Assembly (NCBI GenBank): GCA_002292325.1
Contig: DBBR01000033.1
Location: 24,924 to 88,923 of the forward strand
DNA from: Flavobacteriales bacterium UBA979
Lineage (GTDB): Bacteria > Bacteroidota > Bacteroidia > Flavobacteriales_D > Sanyastnellaceae
Direction of reading: 5' to 3'
DNA length: 64,000 nt
The position numbers and the translations under genes were made by a program. Every line of letters begins with the position of its first letter. Positions within the stretch are counted from its first letter, which is position 1. Below the pieces are notes generated by a model. It made no database searches and had not been told where the DNA came from. It was given only the letters and a program-made list of their open reading frames with translations. Below are positions 26,305-34,173 of this stretch, piece by piece.

Positions 26305-26801
26305 CAGTTCAATCGGTTGAATTCAAATGTGTAAATATTGGTCGGCGTTCCGTTGCAATTTCTGCGGTATTCGATGCTGAATGCTTGATCAAAATCGCGC
26401 ACCATGCCTCCCAAATTATAGGAGAGGGTATCGTTGTTTGTGGTTAGCTCCAAGAAGGTAGGGTAGAGTTCGTCATCAAATCCCCAAGTTCCACCTTCAC
26501 CGAAGTAATTTTTTCCCAGTTCGATGGCGACAGAGTAGGTCCGGTCTTCGCGAAAGGTTAGCTGCAGAGGAGTAACCGTACCATCCAAATAAAACTCGCT
26601 CAAATCGCGGGTTTCTTTGATCGGACTGTTCAGATCTTGCTGCGTGAAAGCCTGCAATTCCCATGTTCCCAATAAGCCTTTGACTTTATCGAACGGCTCA
26701 CCTAAATCGCCATTGGTTTCAGGTTTACATCCGGCAAAGAATGTCCCAAAACCGATGGTGATTATCACCAGGAGCCTCGGTATGTAATGATGTGGATTCA
26801 T
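26304..26801 (-). CDS. Lipoprotein, DUF5004/lipocalin-like, in SUS operon
   Basis: A 165-residue protein. A signal peptide with lipobox (TFFAGC) predicts an outer-membrane or periplasmic lipoprotein. After the Cys comes a beta-rich domain beginning LLGTWELQAFTQQDLN and continuing LTFREDRTYSV, the pattern of DUF5004/lipocalin-like proteins that often sit in Bacteroidota SusCD operons. ATG 26801 is chosen because it leaves 13 bp after the susD stop and puts the signal peptide at the N-terminus; an earlier ATG at 26846 would overlap susD. Function unknown. Confidence 0.7.
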   Translation of the reverse strand: MNPHHYIPRLLVIITIGFGTFFAGCKPETNGDLGEPFDKVKGLLGTWELQAFTQQDLNSPIKETRDLSEFYLDGTVTPLQLTFREDRTYSVAIELGKNYFGEGGTWGFDDELYPTFLELTTNNDTLSYNLGGMVRDFDQAFSIEYRRNCNGTPTNIYTFEFNRLN

Positions 26802-26814
26802 TTTTTGTAATGTT

Positions 26815-28179
26815 TTAGAGGCAGCCGCCCTCTTCATTGAGTTCAAAACCTTGAACAGTAGATTCGGTGTTGGAAAACTGAAGGGACATGCCTGGACAAT
26901 CCCATGATGCGCCTCGGATGGAGATGTCTTCGCCCATGACGCCCTGCCTCAAAAGCTGATCCGTCCAGTGACCTTCACAAGCGGTTTCTTTCCGGTATTC
27001 GTCGCGTGCGGCTTGGATGATTTCATCCGCACTCGCCTCCGAGGTCAAGCTGTTGTTCCCTTCGCCAAATGCACGTGCTCGGATGGCATTGATATCCGTT
27101 ATGGCTGTTTCAAGGTTGGTTCCGAGTTCACCAAACGACTCAGCGCGCAGCAAATGGAGCATGGTCAAATGGACGAGAGGCACATTGAAGTATTCTTTAT
27201 CGTTGAACCGATTGACCAACGCCCTTGTTCCTGGTGTTAACCAAGCGGATCGTCCGTCGCCACCTCCGGAGAGGCTCATGAAAAATGCGAAGTCTTCACT
27301 GAACGCAAGTTGGGGGGTGGGGTTGTTGTCAGAACGCAAATTATCTCGGAACCACGAGCTGCGGAAATCGAATGGCATGCTGACAATGCCAAAAATGGTT
27401 TCTGGATTGATCAGTTCGGTGTCGAAACGATCGAGGTCATCATCCAATTCAAATGCACCAGAACCAATAACTTCGGTGGCATGTGAGGCAGCTTGGGCAT
27501 AATCTCCCATCAGGAAATAGACTTGAGCTAGGTAAGCGCGAGCGGCGTGCTGTGTCGCAAAGACTCCGTTTTCAACGGGTAAATTTTGAGCAGCAAAATT
27601 CAAGTCTTCAATGATTTGTGCGTAAACATCGGCTACTGTCGCTCGGGGCAGTGGATCTTGGGTGGGTGCAATCCGCAGCGGTACGCCGGGGTGGCTATTG
27701 TCGGCAGTATATCCATAGGGCCGGGCATAGAGTTTAACAGCACCCCAATGGCAGATAGCCCGGATAAACCGAGCCTCGGACTCCAGTCTAATTTGATCAG
27801 CCGCATCCAAGTCCTCGACAATTTCAAAATTTTTGATGACGACATTCGACCGATAAATGGCGTAGTAAAAATCCGTGTAAATACCACCGTTGATCCCGGT
27901 AAAGAATGTAGTCTCCCGGTTGTATACAGCTGTGAAGTCGAGGCTGTTGTCGGGCGCTCCAAAATTCGGTCCTCGCAACTCATTGACGATCTGCACACGT
28001 CCACCGTAAAGATTGGCTACGACGTCGTAATTGCTGACCAGAAGACGTTGCAAGTCGTCCGCATTCTGAATCGCATCTTCCGCTAGAATGACGTCTCCCG
28101 GTTCAAATTCGAGCAACTTGTCACAAGATGCCAAACCAAAGACCAAACCAGCCGCGATGAATATCGATTGAAATTTCAT
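26815..28179 (-). CDS. SusD/RagB-family nutrient-binding outer-membrane lipoprotein
   Basis: A 454-residue surface lipoprotein with signal peptide and lipobox LASC (C19). The SusD-like fold is seen in the N-terminal AEDAIQNADDLQRLLVSNYD region, IYRSNVVIKNFE, the TPR part EARFIRAICHWGAVKLYARPYGY and ARAYLAQVYFLMGDYAQAASHATEVI, and the C-terminal EYRKETACEGHWTDQLLRQG. It forms the lid of the SusC transporter and binds glycan. The neighbouring amylases indicate maltodextrin or starch fragments. It lies 9 bp downstream of susC. Confidence 0.95.
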   Translation of the reverse strand: MKFQSIFIAAGLVFGLASCDKLLEFEPGDVILAEDAIQNADDLQRLLVSNYDVVANLYGGRVQIVNELRGPNFGAPDNSLDFTAVYNRETTFFTGINGGIYTDFYYAIYRSNVVIKNFEIVEDLDAADQIRLESEARFIRAICHWGAVKLYARPYGYTADNSHPGVPLRIAPTQDPLPRATVADVYAQIIEDLNFAAQNLPVENGVFATQHAARAYLAQVYFLMGDYAQAASHATEVIGSGAFELDDDLDRFDTELINPETIFGIVSMPFDFRSSWFRDNLRSDNNPTPQLAFSEDFAFFMSLSGGGDGRSAWLTPGTRALVNRFNDKEYFNVPLVHLTMLHLLRAESFGELGTNLETAITDINAIRARAFGEGNNSLTSEASADEIIQAARDEYRKETACEGHWTDQLLRQGVMGEDISIRGASWDCPGMSLQFSNTESTVQGFELNEEGGCL

Positions 28180-28188
28180 GATTTCTGA

Positions 28189-31100
28189 TTAAAAATTGGT
28201 TGAAATGGACAGGGTTATGGACCGTTCTTGTGGAGGTGTCAAATAGGTCACATTGGGACTCATATTGCGATCCTGTGCATTTTCAAAATCTCGAACTACT
28301 TCCGGATCCAAGCCAGGAAAATTCGTAATCGTGAAGACGTTGGTCGCATTCAATGAGATTCGGCAATTTTGAAGGTCACTGTCTTCCGATAGGGGCACAT
28401 TGTATCCCAACGTCAAATTACGCAGCCTCAAATACGAGGCGTCAAAGATGAAGAGGCTCGTATTCCACCAGGGAAATCCAGAGGGCAAGCTGTAGGTGGT
28501 TTCATCCAAGGTGAGGCGAGGATAGGTCGCTACATCTCCTGGTTGTCGCCATCGATCGAGTTTTTCATCGCGCATGTTCCATCCGGTAACGACTCCGAGT
28601 TGTCTTTTTGCAGATGAATCAAAAATTTTGGCTCCAACACTGAATGTAGCAAGTGCACTGAGGTCCCAGTTCCCGTAACGAAAACTGTTGTTGATGCCAC
28701 CAATCATATCGGGCAGTCCATCACCGACGTATTTGCGAATGTCATTGTTGTATTCAAATGTTTCATTGCCTTCAAGGTCCAAGTACACAGGAAGTCCGGT
28801 TTCGCTGTCAACGTGGCTGTGTTCGACAAGAAAGAATGACCCGACCGGTTGACCGACGATGACCCGTGAATCGTTTGTTCCTCCACTGACAGCGTCCGGT
28901 GTGTAATTTCCGATGTTGATGAGTTCGTTGTAATTCCGGGCGACATTGAGATCCGTATTCCATTGAAAGGCACCTGTTAGGTTGCGTGATTTAATGGTTA
29001 ATTCTACACCTCTGTTGAGGATCGTGCCCACATTGTCCCAGAAATTTGTGAAACCTGTGCTAGCCGGTGTACTGACATTCATCAACACATCCGAAGAGTA
29101 TTTGTGGTAAAAGGCAAGCTCCGTTGTGATGCGATCTTCCAAAAGACCCACCTGAAGGCTCGCGTCAATGGTGCGTGACGTTTCCCAACGCAACGTTGGG
29201 TTTTCTGGTTGAATGGGGTACAAAATTGAGTCGCCAGCATAGGTAATACCGTTGTTCGCCGCTGAATACGTTCCAAACCTTGCATAATCAGGCAATGCTG
29301 CATTTCCTGTGAATCCGATGCTGGAACGGAACTTGAGAAAGCTGATTCGTTTGCTTTCGAACCAATCTTCATCTGAAATGACCCATCCGGCGGAAAGCGA
29401 AGGGAAAAATCCATACCGGCTTTCTCGGCCGAACCTCGAGCTGCCATCTATCCGGGCGGTGGCTTGGAAAAAGTAACGGTCTTTGAGGCTATAATTGACC
29501 CTTCCAAAATATGACAGAAAGCTATGCTGTGAAGGCAGATTAACCTGGGTGTTAACGTTGGCAGCATCTTCTGCGAGGGAATCATTTTCAAATATTGGAC
29601 CTTCAACTTGACCATAAAATAAACTGTATCCGTAGCTGTTTGTTTGCTGAAACTCGCTGCCGACCAAAAAGTTCAGTGCTTGCGTGTCGTCAAGTTCCCA
29701 TCGATAGTCTGCCGTAGCGCTGTAATTCCAATTCAAGACATAATTGGCGTAGCGATTTGCACTTCCTAATTCTGTCGTAATGGAAAGTGCACCTGGATTG
29801 AAGACATCTTCTTTCAAGTGCAAGTAATCAAATCCGCCACTCACTTTGAGGTTGAGGTTGGAAATAGGCGAGTAGATCAATTGCGCATTGCTGATGGACC
29901 GGTCTTCTGTAGTCTTCCATTTTTTGAGTTCGCGGACGGCCACTGGATTTTTCGTTCCACCCCATTCATCAAACCATAAGAAATACTCGCCCGCTTCGTG
30001 TGTCACGTTGCCATTGGCATCGTATTCAGTCTCATCGTATTGAACGGGATAATAGGGCAAGGCATTGGACATTGCATCTCCTAATCCACCAGACCAGGCT
30101 GCATCGATTCGGTTGTTTTCGCCTCGGCTAAAGGACGAACTCAGCAACATTTTCCATTGCTTGTTTGGCGTAAAATCAAGGTTGATCCTTCCGCTTGTGC
30201 GGTCGTAGCTATTGCCCAACAAATAACTCTGGTTGTTGTCTTTGGCGATTCCAGCATATAGGTTGTAGCGGTCGCCACCTTGTCTCATTCCGAAATTAAC
30301 GGCATTCTTATTGCCTACTCCGATGGATTCATCGACCCAGTCCGTGTTGGTTTGCAATGCTCTGAGATACGCGTCTTTGCGCGTTTGAGAATCATCCGAT
30401 GCGGATGTCATATTGGGAAGCCAAACATATCCCGTTCCCCCATCATTTTCCCAAGCCTCTTGCCGCAACGCGAGGTACGTCTCAGTGTCCATCATGTTGG
30501 GACGTGTAGCAGCTGTGCCGACACCAGCACGGGTGCTAAATTCAAATGAAGTTCCCTTCTTACCTCGTTTTGTGGTGATTAAAATGACGCCGTTGGCTCC
30601 GCGAGAACCATAGATTCCTGTCGCTGCTGCGTCTTTCAGGATTTCAACAGATTCGATGTCATTGGGGTTAATCGCAGCGAGTGGATTGTTGTTCATGGCT
30701 CCTGAATTGCCTCGCAAGAAATACTCTTGTGTAATGGGTATGCCATCCACCACGTAGAGTGGGTCACCCGCCGCTGATACCGAAGCCACCCCCCGCACTC
30801 GAATCAAAGAAGGTGCTCCAGCAATTCCAGAGGATTGGCTCACTTGCACACCAGCTGCTTGCCCTTGGAGTGCAGCTTCGAATGATGGTGTTTGGATTCC
30901 GGTAATTTGTTTTGCGTCCACCTGTACAATGCTTCCTGTGACCTCTTTTTTGCGCTGGACACCGTAACCAACGACGACAACATCTTCGATTAAGACCGCG
31001 TCATCGGCAAGGGTAATGTTCAATGCCATGCCTTGCGTGCCGATGGTGATTTGCTTGGTTTGAGAGAGGTAACCGATGTACGAGAATTGAATGGCATGCT

Positions 31101-31290
31101 CGCCCGGGGATAGAGCAATTGTATACCGACCGTCCGCGTCAGTGAATTGGCCATTCGTTCCGTCAGCGACCACAGAAGCACCTGGCAATGGTGAACCGCT
31201 CGAATCTTGGATGACTCCGCTGAGTGTTTGTGCTTGGACCTGCAAAATGCAAAAACAAGTGATCAAAAGGGTGAGGGCGTGTTTAATCAT
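28189..31290 (-). CDS. SusC/RagA-family TonB-linked outer-membrane transporter
   Basis: A 1033-residue outer-membrane protein that, with SusD, imports oligosaccharides using TonB energy. The signal peptide covers 1-20. A CarboxypepD_reg-like domain (22-105: LSGVIQDSSGSPLPGASVV) is followed by the SusC-type signature DVVVVGYGVQRKKEVTGSI (about 107-125). The plug carries GVQVSQSSG, RVRGVASVSAAGDPLYVVDG and LKDAAATGIYGSRGANGV, and a ~750-residue barrel ends in ITLSISTNF with terminal Phe. First gene of the operon susC-susD-lipoprotein-module protein-GH13. A candidate operator and promoter lie 20-60 bp upstream. Confidence 0.96.
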   Translation of the reverse strand: MIKHALTLLITCFCILQVQAQTLSGVIQDSSGSPLPGASVVADGTNGQFTDADGRYTIALSPGEHAIQFSYIGYLSQTKQITIGTQGMALNITLADDAVLIEDVVVVGYGVQRKKEVTGSIVQVDAKQITGIQTPSFEAALQGQAAGVQVSQSSGIAGAPSLIRVRGVASVSAAGDPLYVVDGIPITQEYFLRGNSGAMNNNPLAAINPNDIESVEILKDAAATGIYGSRGANGVILITTKRGKKGTSFEFSTRAGVGTAATRPNMMDTETYLALRQEAWENDGGTGYVWLPNMTSASDDSQTRKDAYLRALQTNTDWVDESIGVGNKNAVNFGMRQGGDRYNLYAGIAKDNNQSYLLGNSYDRTSGRINLDFTPNKQWKMLLSSSFSRGENNRIDAAWSGGLGDAMSNALPYYPVQYDETEYDANGNVTHEAGEYFLWFDEWGGTKNPVAVRELKKWKTTEDRSISNAQLIYSPISNLNLKVSGGFDYLHLKEDVFNPGALSITTELGSANRYANYVLNWNYSATADYRWELDDTQALNFLVGSEFQQTNSYGYSLFYGQVEGPIFENDSLAEDAANVNTQVNLPSQHSFLSYFGRVNYSLKDRYFFQATARIDGSSRFGRESRYGFFPSLSAGWVISDEDWFESKRISFLKFRSSIGFTGNAALPDYARFGTYSAANNGITYAGDSILYPIQPENPTLRWETSRTIDASLQVGLLEDRITTELAFYHKYSSDVLMNVSTPASTGFTNFWDNVGTILNRGVELTIKSRNLTGAFQWNTDLNVARNYNELINIGNYTPDAVSGGTNDSRVIVGQPVGSFFLVEHSHVDSETGLPVYLDLEGNETFEYNNDIRKYVGDGLPDMIGGINNSFRYGNWDLSALATFSVGAKIFDSSAKRQLGVVTGWNMRDEKLDRWRQPGDVATYPRLTLDETTYSLPSGFPWWNTSLFIFDASYLRLRNLTLGYNVPLSEDSDLQNCRISLNATNVFTITNFPGLDPEVVRDFENAQDRNMSPNVTYLTPPQERSITLSISTNF

Positions 31291-31309
31291 GAAGGACGGA
31301 TTCTAGACG

Positions 31310-31342
31310 CAATTTAAAATCGCAACGTGTATTTTCAACACG
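31310..31342 (-). promoter_or_regulatory. Candidate susC promoter with overlapping inverted repeat
   Basis: An inverted repeat CGTGT / ACACG with a 7-nt spacer lies at 31326-31342, 36 bp upstream of the susC ATG. Its core GTGTA-N5-AACAC differs by one base from the GTGTA-N5-TACAC core of the palindrome at 37205-37225. On the minus strand a TTG inside the repeat (31338-31336) is 19 nt upstream of TAAATTG (31316-31310), a weak fit to the Bacteroidota -33/-7 promoter. Repressor overlap of -33 is a possible reading. Confidence 0.35.
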
Positions 31343-31365
31343 AAGCTAATCTTGAGTTATTAATT

Positions 31366-34167
31366 TTAGTTCACAACATGCACATGGGCAGAATGAACTG
31401 TGCGCTGGCCAATGGCCTGCAAGGTGTACATGCCGCTCGGTAGTCTGGATAAGTCAACCCATACCCCTTGTCCATCGGACAAGGAGATGAAGGAAGCATT
31501 TTCCAGGATCATCGCTCCCTTTGCGTCAAAGACGGTCACTTTTTGAAGGAGGTTGGAGGAGCCGACGTTCCACCGGAGCTTTCCAGAAGTTGGATTGGGG
31601 AAGGGAATAGGTGCTTCTTCCGTTACCTCCTCTTGATCGAGATGAGCGGGAAAGTCCAATTCCTGATCCACAAAAACATGATACTCTCCTGGAGCAAAAT
31701 CCATAAATGCACTCACGTCGCTCACTTGAAGGGGGGTCCCAGTAAAATAATCGTACCACGTTCCTGTGTGCTGAAATCCCGGAATCATGCTCAAATTGGT
31801 CACACGGAAGTTGGCTACCACGACCGCGTTCATTGCTGAGCCATTGAGGTGAAGGCGTTTTCCATAGCCCCCTACGTCCCAGTTGAAATTACCCGTTTGA
31901 AAGGGATCGGGGTGCTGAATTTTGAGTGTAGCTAAACCGGAAATGATTTCATGAATTCGATAGCGGTTGGGGTCATCGCGGTAATCCCAACGAACCGGTT
32001 TGGCAGATGTTCGGCAATCTTCATTGATTGTCACTCCATCGCTGCAGGTATTGATGCTGTAATCGTAGCCCAATTCTTCAAATTGCCAGAGAATTTTGGG
32101 CCCTGGCAAAAGAAGATTAAAGCATTGGATCGCTTCCATGCGGTGCAGCGCAGTGGACAAGTCTGTCACTTGGTAACTTTCGTCGCTGTTGCCGTAGGCC
32201 AACGCTTTGAACATCAATCGCTCTTCATCATGACTTTCAGGATAGGATACGACTCCTGGATTGGCCATTGCTTGGGTTTGGTAACTGGCCCAATTTAAAT
32301 CGGAGGCATAGCCCATCGCGGCTTCGCTGTAATCATGAGCAACATTCGCCCACACCATGAAACCATTGTTCACGAGGACTTGGTTTTCGGATAAATCAAC
32401 CCAATGCTCAAGAATCATGTAGACCTCATCATCAGATTGCCACAGGTGTTGGGCATAATCTGTGAGTAAATCAATGCGATTCTGGTCATATCCTGAGACA
32501 TTTCCTGGTGTTTGGGTCATGCCTTTCGAAAAATCGAGGCGATATCCATCGACGTGGTATTCATCGACCCAATACGACAAGGTTCGCTTCATGAAATATT
32601 GGGTTGCGAAATTGTCATGATTCCAATCAAAAAACCACGATTCAGGACTCGGGGATACTTCATTGAACCAAGGATTGTCGGCAGCTGGCTGGAATGCTGT
32701 TTCATTCCAGTACAATTTCAAGAAGGGATTGGGATAATCCGCATGATTCAATACCACATCCAGAAGGACCGCTATGCCGCGCTCATGACAGGCATCAATG
32801 AGTGACTTAAACGCGTCCTTTGTTCCATAGGCCTTGTCCAAAGCTTGATAGAATGTGGGGTTGTACCCCCAACTATCGTTGCCATTGAATTCGTTGACAG
32901 GCATGAATTCAATGGCGTTGATTCCAAGCCTCGCGAGGTAATCAAGGGTGTCTAGAATGGTCTGGTAATTTCGTTCTTCGGTAAAATCACGAACCAGCAG
33001 TTCATAGATGATCAATGATTCCTTGCTGGGACGATCAAAATCCGAATCTGTCCACTCGAACTCAGGAGCACCCGGTTGGAGGATTGAAACGGGTGTATTT
33101 TCGGTCAGCATGTTGGGAAATGGCAGCAGATCTGGATAGGTCGCATCCGGAATCCATTGATCATTCCAAGGATCGAGAACAACTTCAGAATACGGATCGG
33201 CAACGCGCATGTCATCTGGCATGACGTGATAATGAAAACGATAGGAAGACCCAGCCATCAGGCTATCGAGCTGAATCCAATGCTTATTTCCGTCTGGGGT
33301 CTGAGTCATTAAATACTCAAAACTCAGTTGCCAGTCATTGAAATCACCGACAACGAAAACAAATTCCTTGCCGGGCGCATGGAGCTGCAAAAAAGCGCTG
33401 GTACTGCTCGGATAGTGAATTCCATCCTCAGAGCCTTCAGGGGGCCAGCCTGTAATGGGGTTTTCAGGCAACACGGTGATGGTTGCAAAATCACTCGCAA
33501 TTGACCCGCTGTTATTTCCGACAAGTTCAAGGTTGAATTGACCGCCATCGAGGGCTTCGAATTCGTAGGATAGTGCTGTGCCCGAGGATGTTGCGGTTTC
33601 CGTTCCGTTCACGAGTAACGTCAATTCACATTCTTCGCTTGCTTGTCCAAGTACGGTCAAAGTCTGACCTATGTCTAAAACCGCATATCCATTTTCCGGA
33701 GTTTGCAAGGACGTGCTGAACGATCCGCTGCTGACCTCAAAGAATATATCCGATCCATCGGCGTTTCTGCCGACCAATGATCCATTGCTATTGCGAAAAA
33801 CCATGGCAAGGCTTTCAATGGTTTCATCGGGATCAGTTTGGTAGTATTCAGAGAGGGTGAGTCCGTTGAAGTTGAAAGTGTGAATGCCCGCGCCTTCGGG
33901 ATTCATGAGCGCTTCAGTATCAGATGTGCCCCAGGCTGTTTGTACATTTTGCCAGTCACTTGGACCGGCACTGTTGCTCGTTATGACACCTGTATGGATG
34001 TAAATCGGTATAACTCCCTGGAGCTCCCCATTACCAAGGGCACTGTTGTAATAGAGTGTGACTTGGTCGTCCATGGTCGGGAAAGCAGGTTCCGTCCAGA
34101 CAACTTGGGTTGTAACAAGTTTCGTGACGAGCAGTGCAGTGATGAAAAAGAGATACTTAAATTGCAT
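31366..34167 (-). CDS. Extracellular multidomain GH13 alpha-amylase with T9SS signal
   Basis: A 933-residue secreted amylase. The signal peptide covers about 1-20. Residues 22-146 form a beta module shared with the protein at 25453-26304. About 155-233 is an Ig-like domain and 262-330 a CBM48/E-set domain (FVFVVGDFNDWQ). The GH13 barrel (about 385-800) has region I DVVLNH (470-475), region II GYRLDFSKG with D545, region III ILEHW with E587, and region IV SHDEERL (645-651). The C-terminal ~80 residues (FPNPTSGKLRWNVG onward) are a T9SS type A sorting domain. All catalytic residues are present. Role: first attack on external starch or glycogen. It lies 6 bp after the CotH gene, in the same leftward unit. 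Confidence 0.93.
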   Translation of the reverse strand: MQFKYLFFITALLVTKLVTTQVVWTEPAFPTMDDQVTLYYNSALGNGELQGVIPIYIHTGVITSNSAGPSDWQNVQTAWGTSDTEALMNPEGAGIHTFNFNGLTLSEYYQTDPDETIESLAMVFRNSNGSLVGRNADGSDIFFEVSSGSFSTSLQTPENGYAVLDIGQTLTVLGQASEECELTLLVNGTETATSSGTALSYEFEALDGGQFNLELVGNNSGSIASDFATITVLPENPITGWPPEGSEDGIHYPSSTSAFLQLHAPGKEFVFVVGDFNDWQLSFEYLMTQTPDGNKHWIQLDSLMAGSSYRFHYHVMPDDMRVADPYSEVVLDPWNDQWIPDATYPDLLPFPNMLTENTPVSILQPGAPEFEWTDSDFDRPSKESLIIYELLVRDFTEERNYQTILDTLDYLARLGINAIEFMPVNEFNGNDSWGYNPTFYQALDKAYGTKDAFKSLIDACHERGIAVLLDVVLNHADYPNPFLKLYWNETAFQPAADNPWFNEVSPSPESWFFDWNHDNFATQYFMKRTLSYWVDEYHVDGYRLDFSKGMTQTPGNVSGYDQNRIDLLTDYAQHLWQSDDEVYMILEHWVDLSENQVLVNNGFMVWANVAHDYSEAAMGYASDLNWASYQTQAMANPGVVSYPESHDEERLMFKALAYGNSDESYQVTDLSTALHRMEAIQCFNLLLPGPKILWQFEELGYDYSINTCSDGVTINEDCRTSAKPVRWDYRDDPNRYRIHEIISGLATLKIQHPDPFQTGNFNWDVGGYGKRLHLNGSAMNAVVVANFRVTNLSMIPGFQHTGTWYDYFTGTPLQVSDVSAFMDFAPGEYHVFVDQELDFPAHLDQEEVTEEAPIPFPNPTSGKLRWNVGSSNLLQKVTVFDAKGAMILENASFISLSDGQGVWVDLSRLPSGMYTLQAIGQRTVHSAHVHVVN

Positions 34168-34173
34168 GCCTGG

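Noticed and set aside
27017-28086. 161- and 166-residue plus-strand frames
   Set aside because: Antisense to susD, which has full family motifs.
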